A stretch of 22,206 nucleotides of DNA from an uncultured Christensenella sp. (GTDB lineage: Bacteria > Bacillota > Clostridia > Christensenellales > UBA3700). Positions 7,199-16,317 of this stretch are shown piece after piece; position 1 is the stretch's first letter, and every line of letters begins with the position of its first letter. Location: contig CAJTVJ010000028.1 in the NCBI GenBank assembly GCA_910579785.1, positions 1 to 22,206 on the forward strand. The letters run 5' to 3'. The position numbers and the translations under genes were made by a program. The notes beneath the pieces were generated by a model. The model saw only the letters and a list, made by a program, of their open reading frames with translations. It was not told the origin of the DNA and ran no database searches.

Positions 7199-9450
7199 CA
7201 ACGAAAGGATATTGTAGACGAAGCTCGATATTTGCTGGGCGTGCCTATGATTTCCAAATTGTTGTCGTCGATATAGTACGGAACAACGGTAATCGTGCTG
7301 CCCAAAAAGCTGTCTACGTCAATATTTATATCAGCAAAGCCTAAATTATTTTTGTTGTCGTATATCAAAGATTCGCCTTTAAAGAAGTCTCTTTTGTATA
7401 TTTTATAGCCAAGTTTAGGGTTATAAGTGAATTGTATCGACACATTTGACGAATTTTGCTTAAATGTAATGTCATCGATAGTCATTCTGTCATACGTCGT
7501 ATCCCTGTCTGTCGGCATACATTTTTGCGAAAAGACGCAGTTGATAATGCTGCTTTGCGGAGCATTGTTGCTGGCAAGAAGTATCTCGTTTGTATGCTCG
7601 TATGCGTATCTATCTATATTTGCGCTGACAATTCCTTCCGGCTGATAAAAGTCTTGCGGTGTATTATTATAGTAATTTGACAAGAAATTTTTCATTTGCA
7701 GTGTAGTTGCGCCTCCGCCTGTCTGCGAGCTGGGAAGACAACCGCCTTGCCAGAACAAGAAAGAATCGTTTGCAGTATATCCGACTGAGAAGATATCGCT
7801 GTTGTTGTCTTTATTTTCCATTGACACGGTGCCTGTCTTGCATGCAATTTGAAAATTCACGTCAGACAGCTTTTTTGCTGTACCGTTTTTAGCAGTATCA
7901 ATAAGGATATTTGTCATCAAGTATGAACTTTGCTCGTCAAAGACGCGAGTAGGCACGCGGTTGTTGCTGTCATAGAGAACTTTTCCTGTATCGTCCAATA
8001 TTCTTTTGACAAAAGTCGGGGCATTGTATAGTCCGTAATTTGCCAACGTCGTATATCCTCCAAGCAAATCTATAAGAGGAATGCCGTACGTCGTTCCGCC
8101 CAACGACAATGCAAGATTGTTGTCGCTCTCTTGCGTGATAATATTCATCTTTTGTAAATAATTTCTTGAAGTCTGCGGACTTAGTTGTTGCAAAATCTTA
8201 ACCGATGGAATATTTAGAGATTTGGCAACGCAATCGCTGACGTTGGTCCAGCCGTAATATCTGTCTTTATAGTTCTTCGGCGCATAGTCCCCAAAAGTAG
8301 TCGGCTCGTCTAAAATCTTCGTATACGGACTTATCAAACCTTGGTCAAGCGCAGGCGCAAAGCATGCCAAAGGTTTTATCGTTGATCCGACTTGTCTTTT
8401 GAGCTCATATATATTTACGCTGTTTCGTGAAGCGATTGCTTTTATACCGCGACTGCTATTGTCGCATACGATACCAACGCTTTGCGTCTTGCTGTCAGTA
8501 TAGTAACTGTCGTTGATTATAGAAGAGGAGAGTAGTTTTTGCGTGTTGCTGTCAAAGAAAGTTTCAACTCTCAAAGCTCTTTGATTTAATTGTTTTTCAT
8601 CGCAGTTGAGTATTTTGCATAATTCATAAATTGTATTTTGTAGATATAAATTTGCTGTATTGTTCTCAATTATGTTATTTTTGATAATAATATCCGCATT
8701 TTTATAATCATTGTATATATTTTCGCTTATTTTGTTTTGCTCAAACATTAGTCTCAAAACTATCTTAGCGCGAGCAATAGAATTGTCATAATTATTGATG
8801 GGATTATATTTAGTAGGGCTCTTGACAATGCCGGCAAGCATAGCGCATTCCAACGCGTTGAGCTCGTCAAGCGACTTGTCGAAAAATCTTAATGAGGCAT
8901 TTTTAACTCCGTATTCGCCGCTGCCGAAATAGAGCATATTCAAATAATATTCCATTATTTCGTCCTTAGATAATGCTTTTTCAAGTTTTATTGCTCCCTG
9001 CATCTCTTTAAATTTGCGTGAAAAAGTCTGTTCGTTGGAATAATAGGTGTTTTTTACAAGCTGTTGGGTGATAGTTGACGCGCCTTGGGTGCGATTGCCT
9101 TTGAGATTATTTAGCATAGCTCCGGCTATTCTTACGTAGTCAATTCCGTGATGAGTGTAAAATCTCTTATCCTCAACTGCAACAAACGCATCGGATAAAA
9201 GCTGTGGAATTTGCTCATAATCGACGTATTTATCGGTTTTTACATTGTTTATTATATTATTGTCGTTATCTAAAACGGTGAGAGAGCTTTGCGTGCTTTT
9301 AAGTTTTGACATATCGGGATTTTCTCCGCCAAAATATAGCATACCGAAAAATATGCTCAATGCCAGAAGAGATATGATCATCATTATCATTGAGACCGCA
9401 GCCATTGACTTAAATACTTTTTTTGCCATATTTCTATTATTTTTTTTCAT
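7198..9450 (-). CDS. Class A penicillin-binding protein (PBP1A-type transglycosylase/transpeptidase)
   Basis: 750 residues; polymerises lipid II glycan strands and cross-links peptide stems outside the membrane. One N-terminal membrane helix (about 17-40) acts as anchor. The GT51 glycosyltransferase domain (about 60-240) has the catalytic glutamate in VEDKRFYTHHGID (E93) and the GASTITQQLVKN motif (123-134). The transpeptidase domain has all three signature motifs: S356-T-I-K359, S411-L-N413 and K538-T-G540. After the GYTAND segment (about 557) comes a C-terminal region ending in a beta-rich, possibly FN3-like part (about 660-750) of unknown role. The ATG at 9450 has no recognisable Shine-Dalgarno sequence; a GATAAT lies exactly 6 bases upstream (9462-9457), but I find no good -35. 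An internal ATG at residue 8 is the alternative start. It is divergent from miaB with only 49 bases between starts. Confidence 0.94.
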   Translation of the reverse strand: MKKNNRNMAKKVFKSMAAVSMIMMIISLLALSIFFGMLYFGGENPDMSKLKSTQSSLTVLDNDNNIINNVKTDKYVDYEQIPQLLSDAFVAVEDKRFYTHHGIDYVRIAGAMLNNLKGNRTQGASTITQQLVKNTYYSNEQTFSRKFKEMQGAIKLEKALSKDEIMEYYLNMLYFGSGEYGVKNASLRFFDKSLDELNALECAMLAGIVKSPTKYNPINNYDNSIARAKIVLRLMFEQNKISENIYNDYKNADIIIKNNIIENNTANLYLQNTIYELCKILNCDEKQLNQRALRVETFFDSNTQKLLSSSIINDSYYTDSKTQSVGIVCDNSSRGIKAIASRNSVNIYELKRQVGSTIKPLACFAPALDQGLISPYTKILDEPTTFGDYAPKNYKDRYYGWTNVSDCVAKSLNIPSVKILQQLSPQTSRNYLQKMNIITQESDNNLALSLGGTTYGIPLIDLLGGYTTLANYGLYNAPTFVKRILDDTGKVLYDSNNRVPTRVFDEQSSYLMTNILIDTAKNGTAKKLSDVNFQIACKTGTVSMENKDNNSDIFSVGYTANDSFLFWQGGCLPSSQTGGGATTLQMKNFLSNYYNNTPQDFYQPEGIVSANIDRYAYEHTNEILLASNNAPQSSIINCVFSQKCMPTDRDTTYDRMTIDDITFKQNSSNVSIQFTYNPKLGYKIYKRDFFKGESLIYDNKNNLGFADINIDVDSFLGSTITVVPYYIDDNNLEIIGTPSKYRASSTISFR

Positions 9451-9464
9451 TATAATATTATCAC

Positions 9465-9493
9465 TTGTCTTTTTTTGGGTTTTTCGTTATAAT
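9465..9493 (+). promoter_or_regulatory. miaB promoter, apparently driving a leaderless mRNA
   Basis: The -35 is TTGTCT (9465-9470), the spacer is exactly 17 bases, and the -10 is a perfect TATAAT (9488-9493). Only six bases separate the -10 from the ATG at 9500, which places the expected transcription start at or within a base or two of the start codon. No purine-rich ribosome binding site lies between. The -35 abuts the presumed -10 region of the divergent pbp gene. Confidence 0.7.
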
Positions 9494-9499
9494 TGTTGT

Positions 9500-10822
9500 A
9501 TGCAAAAATACAAAATTATTACATATGGATGCCAAATGAACATCCATGAATCGGAAAAAATCGCCGGCACGTTGAGAGCGATGGGGTATGTCGAATGCGA
9601 TGACGAAAATCAAGCTGACGTCATAGTATTCAATACTTGCTGTATAAGAGACAATGCGGAAAAGAGAGCCTTGGGCAATATCGGCGCTTTTAAACATTTA
9701 AAAAAGGCTAATCCGAATATGATTTTAGCGGTTGTGGGATGTATGACGCAACAGGACGGAGCAGGACTGAACTTGCGGCAAAAATATCCGTACGTTGATA
9801 TAGTTTTGGGCACAAATAACCTTGCCGAACTTGAAAATGCGATAAATAAGTTGAAAAACACCGGCAAAAAGAGCGTGCTTATAGATCAAAATGAAAATCC
9901 GCAGGTGCTGGAAGGCGAGAAAAAATACCGCACGAGCGGTTGTAATGCCTGGTTGAATATCATGTATGGCTGTAATAATTTTTGCACTTACTGTATTGTG
10001 CCTTACGTCAGAGGACGTGAGCGCAGTCGCAAAATGGTCAACGTGTTGGACGAGTTTAGGAGATTGATTGACGAGGGATATAAAGAGATAACGTTGTTGG
10101 GGCAAAACGTAAATTCATACGGACATGACTTAAACGACGGTAGCAACTTTGCTAAATTATTGGAAGAGATATCTAAAATAGACGGCAAACATAGAGTAAG
10201 ATTTATGACTTCTCATCCAAAAGATCTCAATAGAGACGTCATTGATATAATAGCAAATAGCAAAAGTATTTGCAATAACATACATTTGCCCATACAGTCA
10301 GGGTCTAATAAGATATTAAATCTTATGAATAGGCATTATACAAGAGAATATTACTTGGATACCGTAGAGGCTATTAAGGAAAAAATTCCTAATTGCGGAA
10401 TAACAACGGACTTGATGGTAGGATTTCCGTATGAAGAGGAAGCGGACTTTCAAGATACTCTCGATATTGTAAGAAGAGTTAAATATTCCAGCGCATTCAC
10501 TTTTGTTTATTCTATAAGAAAGGGTACAAAAGCCGCTTTAATGCCGCAAGTACCTCCCGAGGTGTCAAAAGATAGGATAACGCGACTTATTGCAGAGCAA
10601 AATAAAATCACAAAAATGCTGTCAAAAGAGTATGAAGGCAACGTCTATGAAGTCCTTTGCGAAGACAAAGCTCCAAAAAGAGTCGGATACGTGTGCGGAA
10701 GGACGGACAGCGGAAGGCTTGTGACTTTTAAGGGTGACGAGCAGCTTATAGGTCAATTTGTCAACGTTAAGATAGATAAATCACAGTCGGCTTCTTTATT
10801 TGGAAGTCTGGTGGAGGAATGA
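9500..10822 (+). CDS. miaB: tRNA-2-methylthio-N6-dimethylallyladenosine synthase MiaB
   Basis: 440 residues; a radical-SAM enzyme that methylthiolates i6A37 of tRNA, following MiaA, which is encoded three genes downstream. The N-terminal methylthiotransferase domain shows the three auxiliary cluster cysteines: C11 (YGCQMN), C47 (NTC-x-IR) and C81 (VGCMTQ). The radical-SAM cysteines are C158, C162 and C165 in YGCNNFCTYC, followed by VPYVRGRERS. The last 65 or so residues fit a TRAM RNA-binding domain. The start at 9500 is chosen because C11 must be included and because family members begin at this point; the frame is open further upstream but runs antisense through pbp and has no start with a ribosome binding site. 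First gene of the miaB-mutS-mutL-miaA run. Confidence 0.96.
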   Translation: MQKYKIITYGCQMNIHESEKIAGTLRAMGYVECDDENQADVIVFNTCCIRDNAEKRALGNIGAFKHLKKANPNMILAVVGCMTQQDGAGLNLRQKYPYVDIVLGTNNLAELENAINKLKNTGKKSVLIDQNENPQVLEGEKKYRTSGCNAWLNIMYGCNNFCTYCIVPYVRGRERSRKMVNVLDEFRRLIDEGYKEITLLGQNVNSYGHDLNDGSNFAKLLEEISKIDGKHRVRFMTSHPKDLNRDVIDIIANSKSICNNIHLPIQSGSNKILNLMNRHYTREYYLDTVEAIKEKIPNCGITTDLMVGFPYEEEADFQDTLDIVRRVKYSSAFTFVYSIRKGTKAALMPQVPPEVSKDRITRLIAEQNKITKMLSKEYEGNVYEVLCEDKAPKRVGYVCGRTDSGRLVTFKGDEQLIGQFVNVKIDKSQSASLFGSLVEE

Positions 10823-10823
10823 T

Positions 10824-13406
10824 ATGGCGCTTTCGGAGATGATGAAATATTATTTGTCGTTGAAAGAAAATTATAAAGACGCATTGGTATTTTTTAGATT
10901 GGGCGATTTTTACGAGATGTTTTTTGACGATGCAAAAATAGCCAGCAAAGAACTCGATTTGACGCTCACAGGTAGGAATTGCGGACTTGAAGAGAGAGCT
11001 CCGATGTGCGGAGTGCCTTATCATGCGGCGGAGGGATATATTGCAAAATTAGTCCAAAAAGGATATAAAGTGGCTATTTGCGAGCAACTCACCCAACCTG
11101 AGCAAGGCAAGCTTGTCGAAAGAGACGTCGTGCGCGTAGTTACGCCGGGTACAGTCATTGAAGACAACATATTGGATGATAAAAAGAATAACTATCTCGC
11201 TTGTATATTTGCCAACGAAAAGAGCTACGCGATGGCATGGATAGACGTATCGACGGGAGAATTTAATACTATTCAGAGCGATTACGGCGAATTTTCATCG
11301 ATAGAGGACACTTTGTCGACCTTTTCGCCGACAGAAATAATTTGCAACGAGTATGCCTATGAATGCTCCAAAGACTTGTCTTCGATAAGAATAGGCAGAC
11401 TGCCTAAATTCCAAAAATATTACGATTGGGCTTTTGAATACAACAGCGCTTATGCGATGCTTTTAAAGCAATTCGGCATTACGACGTTGGCGAAATTTGA
11501 GATCGACGATAAAAAGTTTGCTATAAGAGCGGCAGGCGCGCTTATCAATTATGTCAACGAGACTCAAAAACGTACTCTCGCGCATATTTCGTCTATAAGT
11601 TATGTCAAGAATAATAAATACTTAATTATGGACAATAATTGCCGCAGAAATTTGGAAATATGCGAAAATACCAGAGACAGCTCAAAAAAAGCTACGTTGT
11701 TGTGGGTGCTTGACAGGACCAGAACTAATATGGGCGCGAGATGTTTAAGACGTTGGCTTGAACAGCCGCTTAGAGACAGCGGTATGATCAACTCTCGATT
11801 GGACAGTGTGGAAGAGTTTGTTGAAAATACAAAAATGCGCAGCAATCTCTTTGAAGCGCTTGGCAATATAAGAGACGTTGAAAGATTGACGTCTAAAATC
11901 GCTTTCGGCTCTCCAATGCCGAGAGACTTGCTTGCTTTGGGTGCGTCGCTGAGCAATTTGCCGCAGGTTAAAGAGATTTTGGGATATGCCAAGACTCCGC
12001 TTTTGAATAAGATTTATGACAACATATTTTTGCTTGAAGACATTGCGGACAAGCTTGCACGGGCGATTTCCGATAATCCGCCGCTTACAATCAAAGACGG
12101 TGGATATATCCGCGACGGATATGACAAAGAGCTTGACGAGTTGAGAAATGCGGAGAGCATGGGCAAACAATGGCTTGCAGAACTTGAAAGTCAGGAAAAA
12201 GAGAGCACAGGCATTAAGAATTTGAAAGTCGGTTACAACAAAGTCTTTGGATATTATATAGAGGTCAGCAAGACAAACGTCGATAAAGTGCCGTATAGAT
12301 ATCAACGAAAACAGACTTTGACGACGGGAGAGCGCTTTATCACTCAGGAGCTCAAAGAGATTGAGGATAAATTGGTCGGTTCAAAAGACAAGGCATTGGA
12401 AATTGAAGCGAGAATTTTTGAGGAATTGAAACTTGACCTCATCAAGGTCATACCTCAATTACAGTCTACGTCCAGGAGTATTGCATATTGCGACAGCTTG
12501 CTTTCTCTTGCGACGGTCGCCATATCGAATAACTATGTAAAACCTACTATAAATGATAAAATCGAAGGTATTGATATCAAAAACGGTCGTCATCCGGTCG
12601 TAGAAGCGTTGTTGAAAAACAATGAATTTGTGCCCAACGACACGCAGTTGGATTGCTGTCAAAACCGTACTATGATAATTACCGGTCCTAATATGAGCGG
12701 TAAAAGTACCTATATGCGACAGGTGGCTTTGATAACTCTTATGGCGCACGTCGGCAGTTTTGTTCCTGCTCAAAGCGCGACGATTTCTATTACAGATAGA
12801 ATATTTACGCGTATCGGCGCAAGCGACGATTTGGCGTACGGTCAAAGCACTTTTATGGTAGAAATGGTCGAAGTAGCAACGATATTGCAGAATGCGACGT
12901 TTAGAAGCCTATTGATATTGGACGAAATAGGCAGGGGAACTTCTACATTTGACGGAATGTCTATTGCGCGCGCCGTAATGGAGGACGTAAACAATAGGAT
13001 AAGATGTAAGACTTTATTTTCTACGCACTATCACGAATTGACGGAAATGGAGAATGCGTTGGAAGGCGTAAAAAATTATAAAGTTTTGGCAAGCGAAATG
13101 GAAAAAGGAGTGGTATTCCTGCACAAAATCACCAAAGGCGGCACCAATAAGAGTTTTGGTATCGAGGTTGCAAGGTATGCCGGCATACCGCAAGCTGTTA
13201 TTAAGAGAGCCAAGGAGATTTCTAAACTCTTGGAGAGTAATCCTTTGACAACTCAGAAGAAAGATTTTGAAGAAAATAATCTCTTTGATATTAGTAAGGA
13301 CAACGAACTTAAAAACGAATTGTCAAATATAGATATAGAAAATCTGACGCCAATGCAAGCGCTTGCTAAGCTAGAAATGCTTGTCGAGATAGCTAAGAGA
13401 GGTTAA
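10824..13406 (+). CDS. mutS: DNA mismatch repair protein MutS
   Basis: 860 residues from the ATG at 10824, one base after the miaB stop, with GGAGG (10813-10817) six bases upstream; an in-frame TTG at 10800 is less likely. It recognises mismatches and small loops and recruits MutL. Domain I carries the mismatch-wedging F-x-E motif in GDFYEMF (F29, E31). Connector, core and clamp domains follow (about 120-570). The ATPase has Walker A GPNMSGKS (621-628), Walker B LLILDEIGRGTS (696-707) and a C-terminal helix-turn-helix region. Near the end, the NNLFD segment lies where many MutS proteins have a QLSLF-type beta-clamp motif; it is only a loose match. Length and order are normal. Confidence 0.98.
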   Translation: MALSEMMKYYLSLKENYKDALVFFRLGDFYEMFFDDAKIASKELDLTLTGRNCGLEERAPMCGVPYHAAEGYIAKLVQKGYKVAICEQLTQPEQGKLVERDVVRVVTPGTVIEDNILDDKKNNYLACIFANEKSYAMAWIDVSTGEFNTIQSDYGEFSSIEDTLSTFSPTEIICNEYAYECSKDLSSIRIGRLPKFQKYYDWAFEYNSAYAMLLKQFGITTLAKFEIDDKKFAIRAAGALINYVNETQKRTLAHISSISYVKNNKYLIMDNNCRRNLEICENTRDSSKKATLLWVLDRTRTNMGARCLRRWLEQPLRDSGMINSRLDSVEEFVENTKMRSNLFEALGNIRDVERLTSKIAFGSPMPRDLLALGASLSNLPQVKEILGYAKTPLLNKIYDNIFLLEDIADKLARAISDNPPLTIKDGGYIRDGYDKELDELRNAESMGKQWLAELESQEKESTGIKNLKVGYNKVFGYYIEVSKTNVDKVPYRYQRKQTLTTGERFITQELKEIEDKLVGSKDKALEIEARIFEELKLDLIKVIPQLQSTSRSIAYCDSLLSLATVAISNNYVKPTINDKIEGIDIKNGRHPVVEALLKNNEFVPNDTQLDCCQNRTMIITGPNMSGKSTYMRQVALITLMAHVGSFVPAQSATISITDRIFTRIGASDDLAYGQSTFMVEMVEVATILQNATFRSLLILDEIGRGTSTFDGMSIARAVMEDVNNRIRCKTLFSTHYHELTEMENALEGVKNYKVLASEMEKGVVFLHKITKGGTNKSFGIEVARYAGIPQAVIKRAKEISKLLESNPLTTQKKDFEENNLFDISKDNELKNELSNIDIENLTPMQALAKLEMLVEIAKRG

Positions 13407-13407
13407 T

Positions 13408-15399
13408 ATGGCAAAAATAAACGTATTAGATTCAAGCATATTCAACTTGATATCCGCAGGAGAAGTCGTAGAAAGACCTTCGTCTGTGGTAAAAGAATTG
13501 GTGGAGAATAGCATTGACGCCGGTGCAACGAGTATAAGCGTTGATATAAAAGAGGGCGGAATATCGTCTATAATAATCACGGATAACGGCTGCGGAATAG
13601 ATAAAGATAATATGCGGCTTGCTTTTCTTCCGCACGCAACGTCAAAATTGGCTAAGGCAGAGGATTTGGATAATATAGCCACCTTAGGATTCAGAGGCGA
13701 GGCATTGGCGTCCGTTGCGGCAGTGGCGCAAGTGACTATGACGTCGAAGACAAAGGACGACGAAGTAGGAAATTACATTACGCTTTCGGCAGGAAAAGTC
13801 GTAGAAGAAGGGAAAAGAGCCATTTCTCAAAGCACTTCTATTGCGGTGGAAAATCTTTTTTTCAACACGCCAGTGCGTAAGAAATTTTTGAAAAAGCCAA
13901 AACAGGAAGAGGCATTGGTGTCAGCGATAATGACTCAGCTTGCATTGGCAAATCCCGATATCAAATTTAAATATACTGCGGACGGAAAGGTTGTCTTTCA
14001 AACCAACGGAGGTTTAGAAGAAGCCGTTTATGCAGTGTACGGAAATGAAATTGCCAACAATCTTTTACCTTTTGATTTGACTTATGGAGATTACAGACTA
14101 TACGGATATATTTGCAATGCAAATGCCGCAAAGCACAATAGGAACTATCAGACGGTCATTATCAACGGCAGAGTGGTGGTCAACTCGACCGTGTCCACGG
14201 CTGTGTCGCAAGCTTACGGAAATAGATTGATGACGAGGACTTTTCCCGTATTTATTCTCAACATAGTTATGCCGTTTGACGAGGTGGACGTCAACGTACA
14301 TCCAACAAAGACAGACGTAAGATTTTCAGATAATCATAAGATTTTTTCATGTGTATACAAGGCTGTGCTTGCAACGCTTGTAAGTCAAGAGCAAAGTTTA
14401 ATTTTTGGAAAAAATCTTGCAAATAGTTCTCAATTAACTCAATCTATAAAAGAAAGTGAAGATAACATACTAAAATCTGCCAATATTCCTGAAATCAAAA
14501 CAATATCGGAAAACAAAGTTGACAACGCAAAAAATCAAGTTAACGCTACGCCAAGCGAAGGCTTATTTGACGAAGATATAATAGACGATAAGAAGTATCG
14601 CGACTTGATGGAGAAACAAAAACAAGTTGTCGCCGAAATGAAGTATAATGAAGATTTTCCAAAGCCCAAAACTGCCAGCGCAGTTGCTGATATTGGAATC
14701 TTGCCGCCTCGAAGTAAGGTGCAAGTTGGCGCTGAAAAGAATAAAGAATACACTGTCGGAAAATCGATAATATCAAAAGTCCAACCGGAGCAATCAAGCA
14801 TATTAAATATGATAGATGAACAGCTTGAAAATCCTTTTAAGGTAGTTGGACAAATTTTCAACACGTATTTGGTAGTAGAGAGCGACGGTATGGTATATTT
14901 TATAGATCAGCATGCATGTCATGAACGATTGATATATGATAAATTACTTAAAGAAGTAAATGACAACAGCGTAAATGTGCAATATATGTTGATTCCTTTT
15001 ATTTTGGAATGCAGTAATATTCAATATGACTATATATTGTCGATAAAAGACAATTTAAAAGAATTAGGCTTTGATATTGAGGAATTTGGCGGTTTGAGTT
15101 TTAAAATCAACAGCGTACCTCACCTGCTCAATGAAATAAACCTAGCTGTATTTTTTGACAATTTATTTTCAGAGAGAAGTGCATTTTCAATGAAAAATGC
15201 CGATTTGATAAGAGATAAGCTAGCGCAAAAAGCATGCAAATCTGCAATCAAAGCAGGCGCGGTATTGGATAACAATCAAATCAAGTCTCTGCTTTGCAGT
15301 ATGAAAGACGGGGTTCCGTTGCAATGTCCTCATGGCAGACCTGCCGTTTTAACTTACACAAGACGCGATTTCGACAAGCTCTTTAAGAGGATCGTATGA
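13408..15399 (+). CDS. mutL: DNA mismatch repair endonuclease MutL
   Basis: 663 residues, one base after mutS, with GAGAGG (13397-13402) as ribosome binding site. The N-terminal GHKL ATPase shows E30 and N34 in VVKELVENS, DNGCG (59-63) and GFRGEA (94-99). The low-complexity linker spans about 335-470. The C-terminal domain has the metal-binding nicking motif DQHACHE (500-506), in which the last acidic position of the DQHA-x2-E-x4-E pattern is Asp (511) rather than Glu. Further along are the partner motifs ACKSAIKAGAVL and CPHGRP. These mark the endonuclease type of MutL found in bacteria without MutH. The end overlaps miaA by ATGA. Confidence 0.98.
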   Translation: MAKINVLDSSIFNLISAGEVVERPSSVVKELVENSIDAGATSISVDIKEGGISSIIITDNGCGIDKDNMRLAFLPHATSKLAKAEDLDNIATLGFRGEALASVAAVAQVTMTSKTKDDEVGNYITLSAGKVVEEGKRAISQSTSIAVENLFFNTPVRKKFLKKPKQEEALVSAIMTQLALANPDIKFKYTADGKVVFQTNGGLEEAVYAVYGNEIANNLLPFDLTYGDYRLYGYICNANAAKHNRNYQTVIINGRVVVNSTVSTAVSQAYGNRLMTRTFPVFILNIVMPFDEVDVNVHPTKTDVRFSDNHKIFSCVYKAVLATLVSQEQSLIFGKNLANSSQLTQSIKESEDNILKSANIPEIKTISENKVDNAKNQVNATPSEGLFDEDIIDDKKYRDLMEKQKQVVAEMKYNEDFPKPKTASAVADIGILPPRSKVQVGAEKNKEYTVGKSIISKVQPEQSSILNMIDEQLENPFKVVGQIFNTYLVVESDGMVYFIDQHACHERLIYDKLLKEVNDNSVNVQYMLIPFILECSNIQYDYILSIKDNLKELGFDIEEFGGLSFKINSVPHLLNEINLAVFFDNLFSERSAFSMKNADLIRDKLAQKACKSAIKAGAVLDNNQIKSLLCSMKDGVPLQCPHGRPAVLTYTRRDFDKLFKRIV

Positions 15400-16304
15400 A
15401 CAAGATAGTTGTTATTGCAGGTCCTACTGCAAGCGGAAAAAGTCGCATAGGTGTTGATTTGGCAAGAAAATTTAATGGCGAAATTATATCTTGCGACAGT
15501 ATGCAGGTATATAAATATATGGATATAGGCACAGCTAAAATAACGCCGGAAGAAATGCAAGGTATACCTCATCATATGATAAGCGTCGCAGATCCATTGA
15601 AGGATTACAGCGTAGGCGAATATGCAAAAGCTGCGGAAATTGCAATAAAAGACGTCATATCAATAGGAAAAGTGCCTTTTATCGTAGGTGGCAGCGGTTT
15701 GTATATCGACAGTATATTATATCCGCTGACCTTTGGAAGTAATAAAAATAATTCTATCAGGCTTGAACTTCAAAGAGAATTGGAAGAGAACGGAGCCGAA
15801 TACATGCATGCAAAATTGGCTGCAATCGATCCCAAAGACGCAGAGAAAATACACCCAAACAATACAAAAAGAGTTTTGAGAGCTTTGGAAATCTATCAAG
15901 TTACCGGCAACTGCAAGTCTGAAATGAAAGAAGACGTCAAGCCAATGAAATACGATTGTCTTATGGTCGCGCTCGACATAGACAGAGAAGAATTGTATTG
16001 TAATATAAATTATAGAGTTGACAAGATGATGCAAGACGGATTGCTTGACGAAATTTCAAAATTAAATACCATGGGAATAGATTTTTCTAAGCAAAGCATG
16101 CAGGCCATAGGCTATAAAGAGTTTGAAAATTATTTCAACGGAACAATATCGATCGACGATACCGTTGAAATAATAAAGAAAAACACACGTAATTACGCAA
16201 AAAGACAAATTACTTGGCTTAAAAGATATAAATTTGCAAAATGGTTGAGCCCAAAAGAGGTTGAAGAAATCGTCAATTCGGTACGTATGTTTTTAAATGA
16301 GTAA
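15396..16304 (+). CDS. miaA: tRNA dimethylallyltransferase MiaA
   Basis: 302 residues; transfers a dimethylallyl group from DMAPP to A37 of tRNAs reading codons that start with U, making the substrate for MiaB. Visible: P-loop GPTASGKS (9-16), DSMQVYKYMDIGTAK (34-48, tRNA and catalytic Asp region), VGGSGLYIDS (97-106), and the late RNYAKRQITWLKR stretch typical of the family. The start codon sits inside the mutL stop (ATGA), with AAGAGG (15385-15390) five bases upstream, indicating translational coupling. In Bacillus and many Clostridia hfq follows miaA; here it does not. Confidence 0.97.
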   Translation: MNKIVVIAGPTASGKSRIGVDLARKFNGEIISCDSMQVYKYMDIGTAKITPEEMQGIPHHMISVADPLKDYSVGEYAKAAEIAIKDVISIGKVPFIVGGSGLYIDSILYPLTFGSNKNNSIRLELQRELEENGAEYMHAKLAAIDPKDAEKIHPNNTKRVLRALEIYQVTGNCKSEMKEDVKPMKYDCLMVALDIDREELYCNINYRVDKMMQDGLLDEISKLNTMGIDFSKQSMQAIGYKEFENYFNGTISIDDTVEIIKKNTRNYAKRQITWLKRYKFAKWLSPKEVEEIVNSVRMFLNE

Positions 16305-16317
16305 ATAGGAGATTATA

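Noticed and set aside
9245..9499. Possible 85-residue N-terminal extension of MiaB
   Set aside because: It would run antisense through the pbp start region, has no start with a ribosome binding site, and MiaB proteins begin at the MQKYKIITYGCQMN position.
10800..10823. TTG start for mutS eight codons upstream
   Set aside because: It lies inside miaB without a proper ribosome binding site; the ATG at 10824 has GGAGG at ideal spacing.
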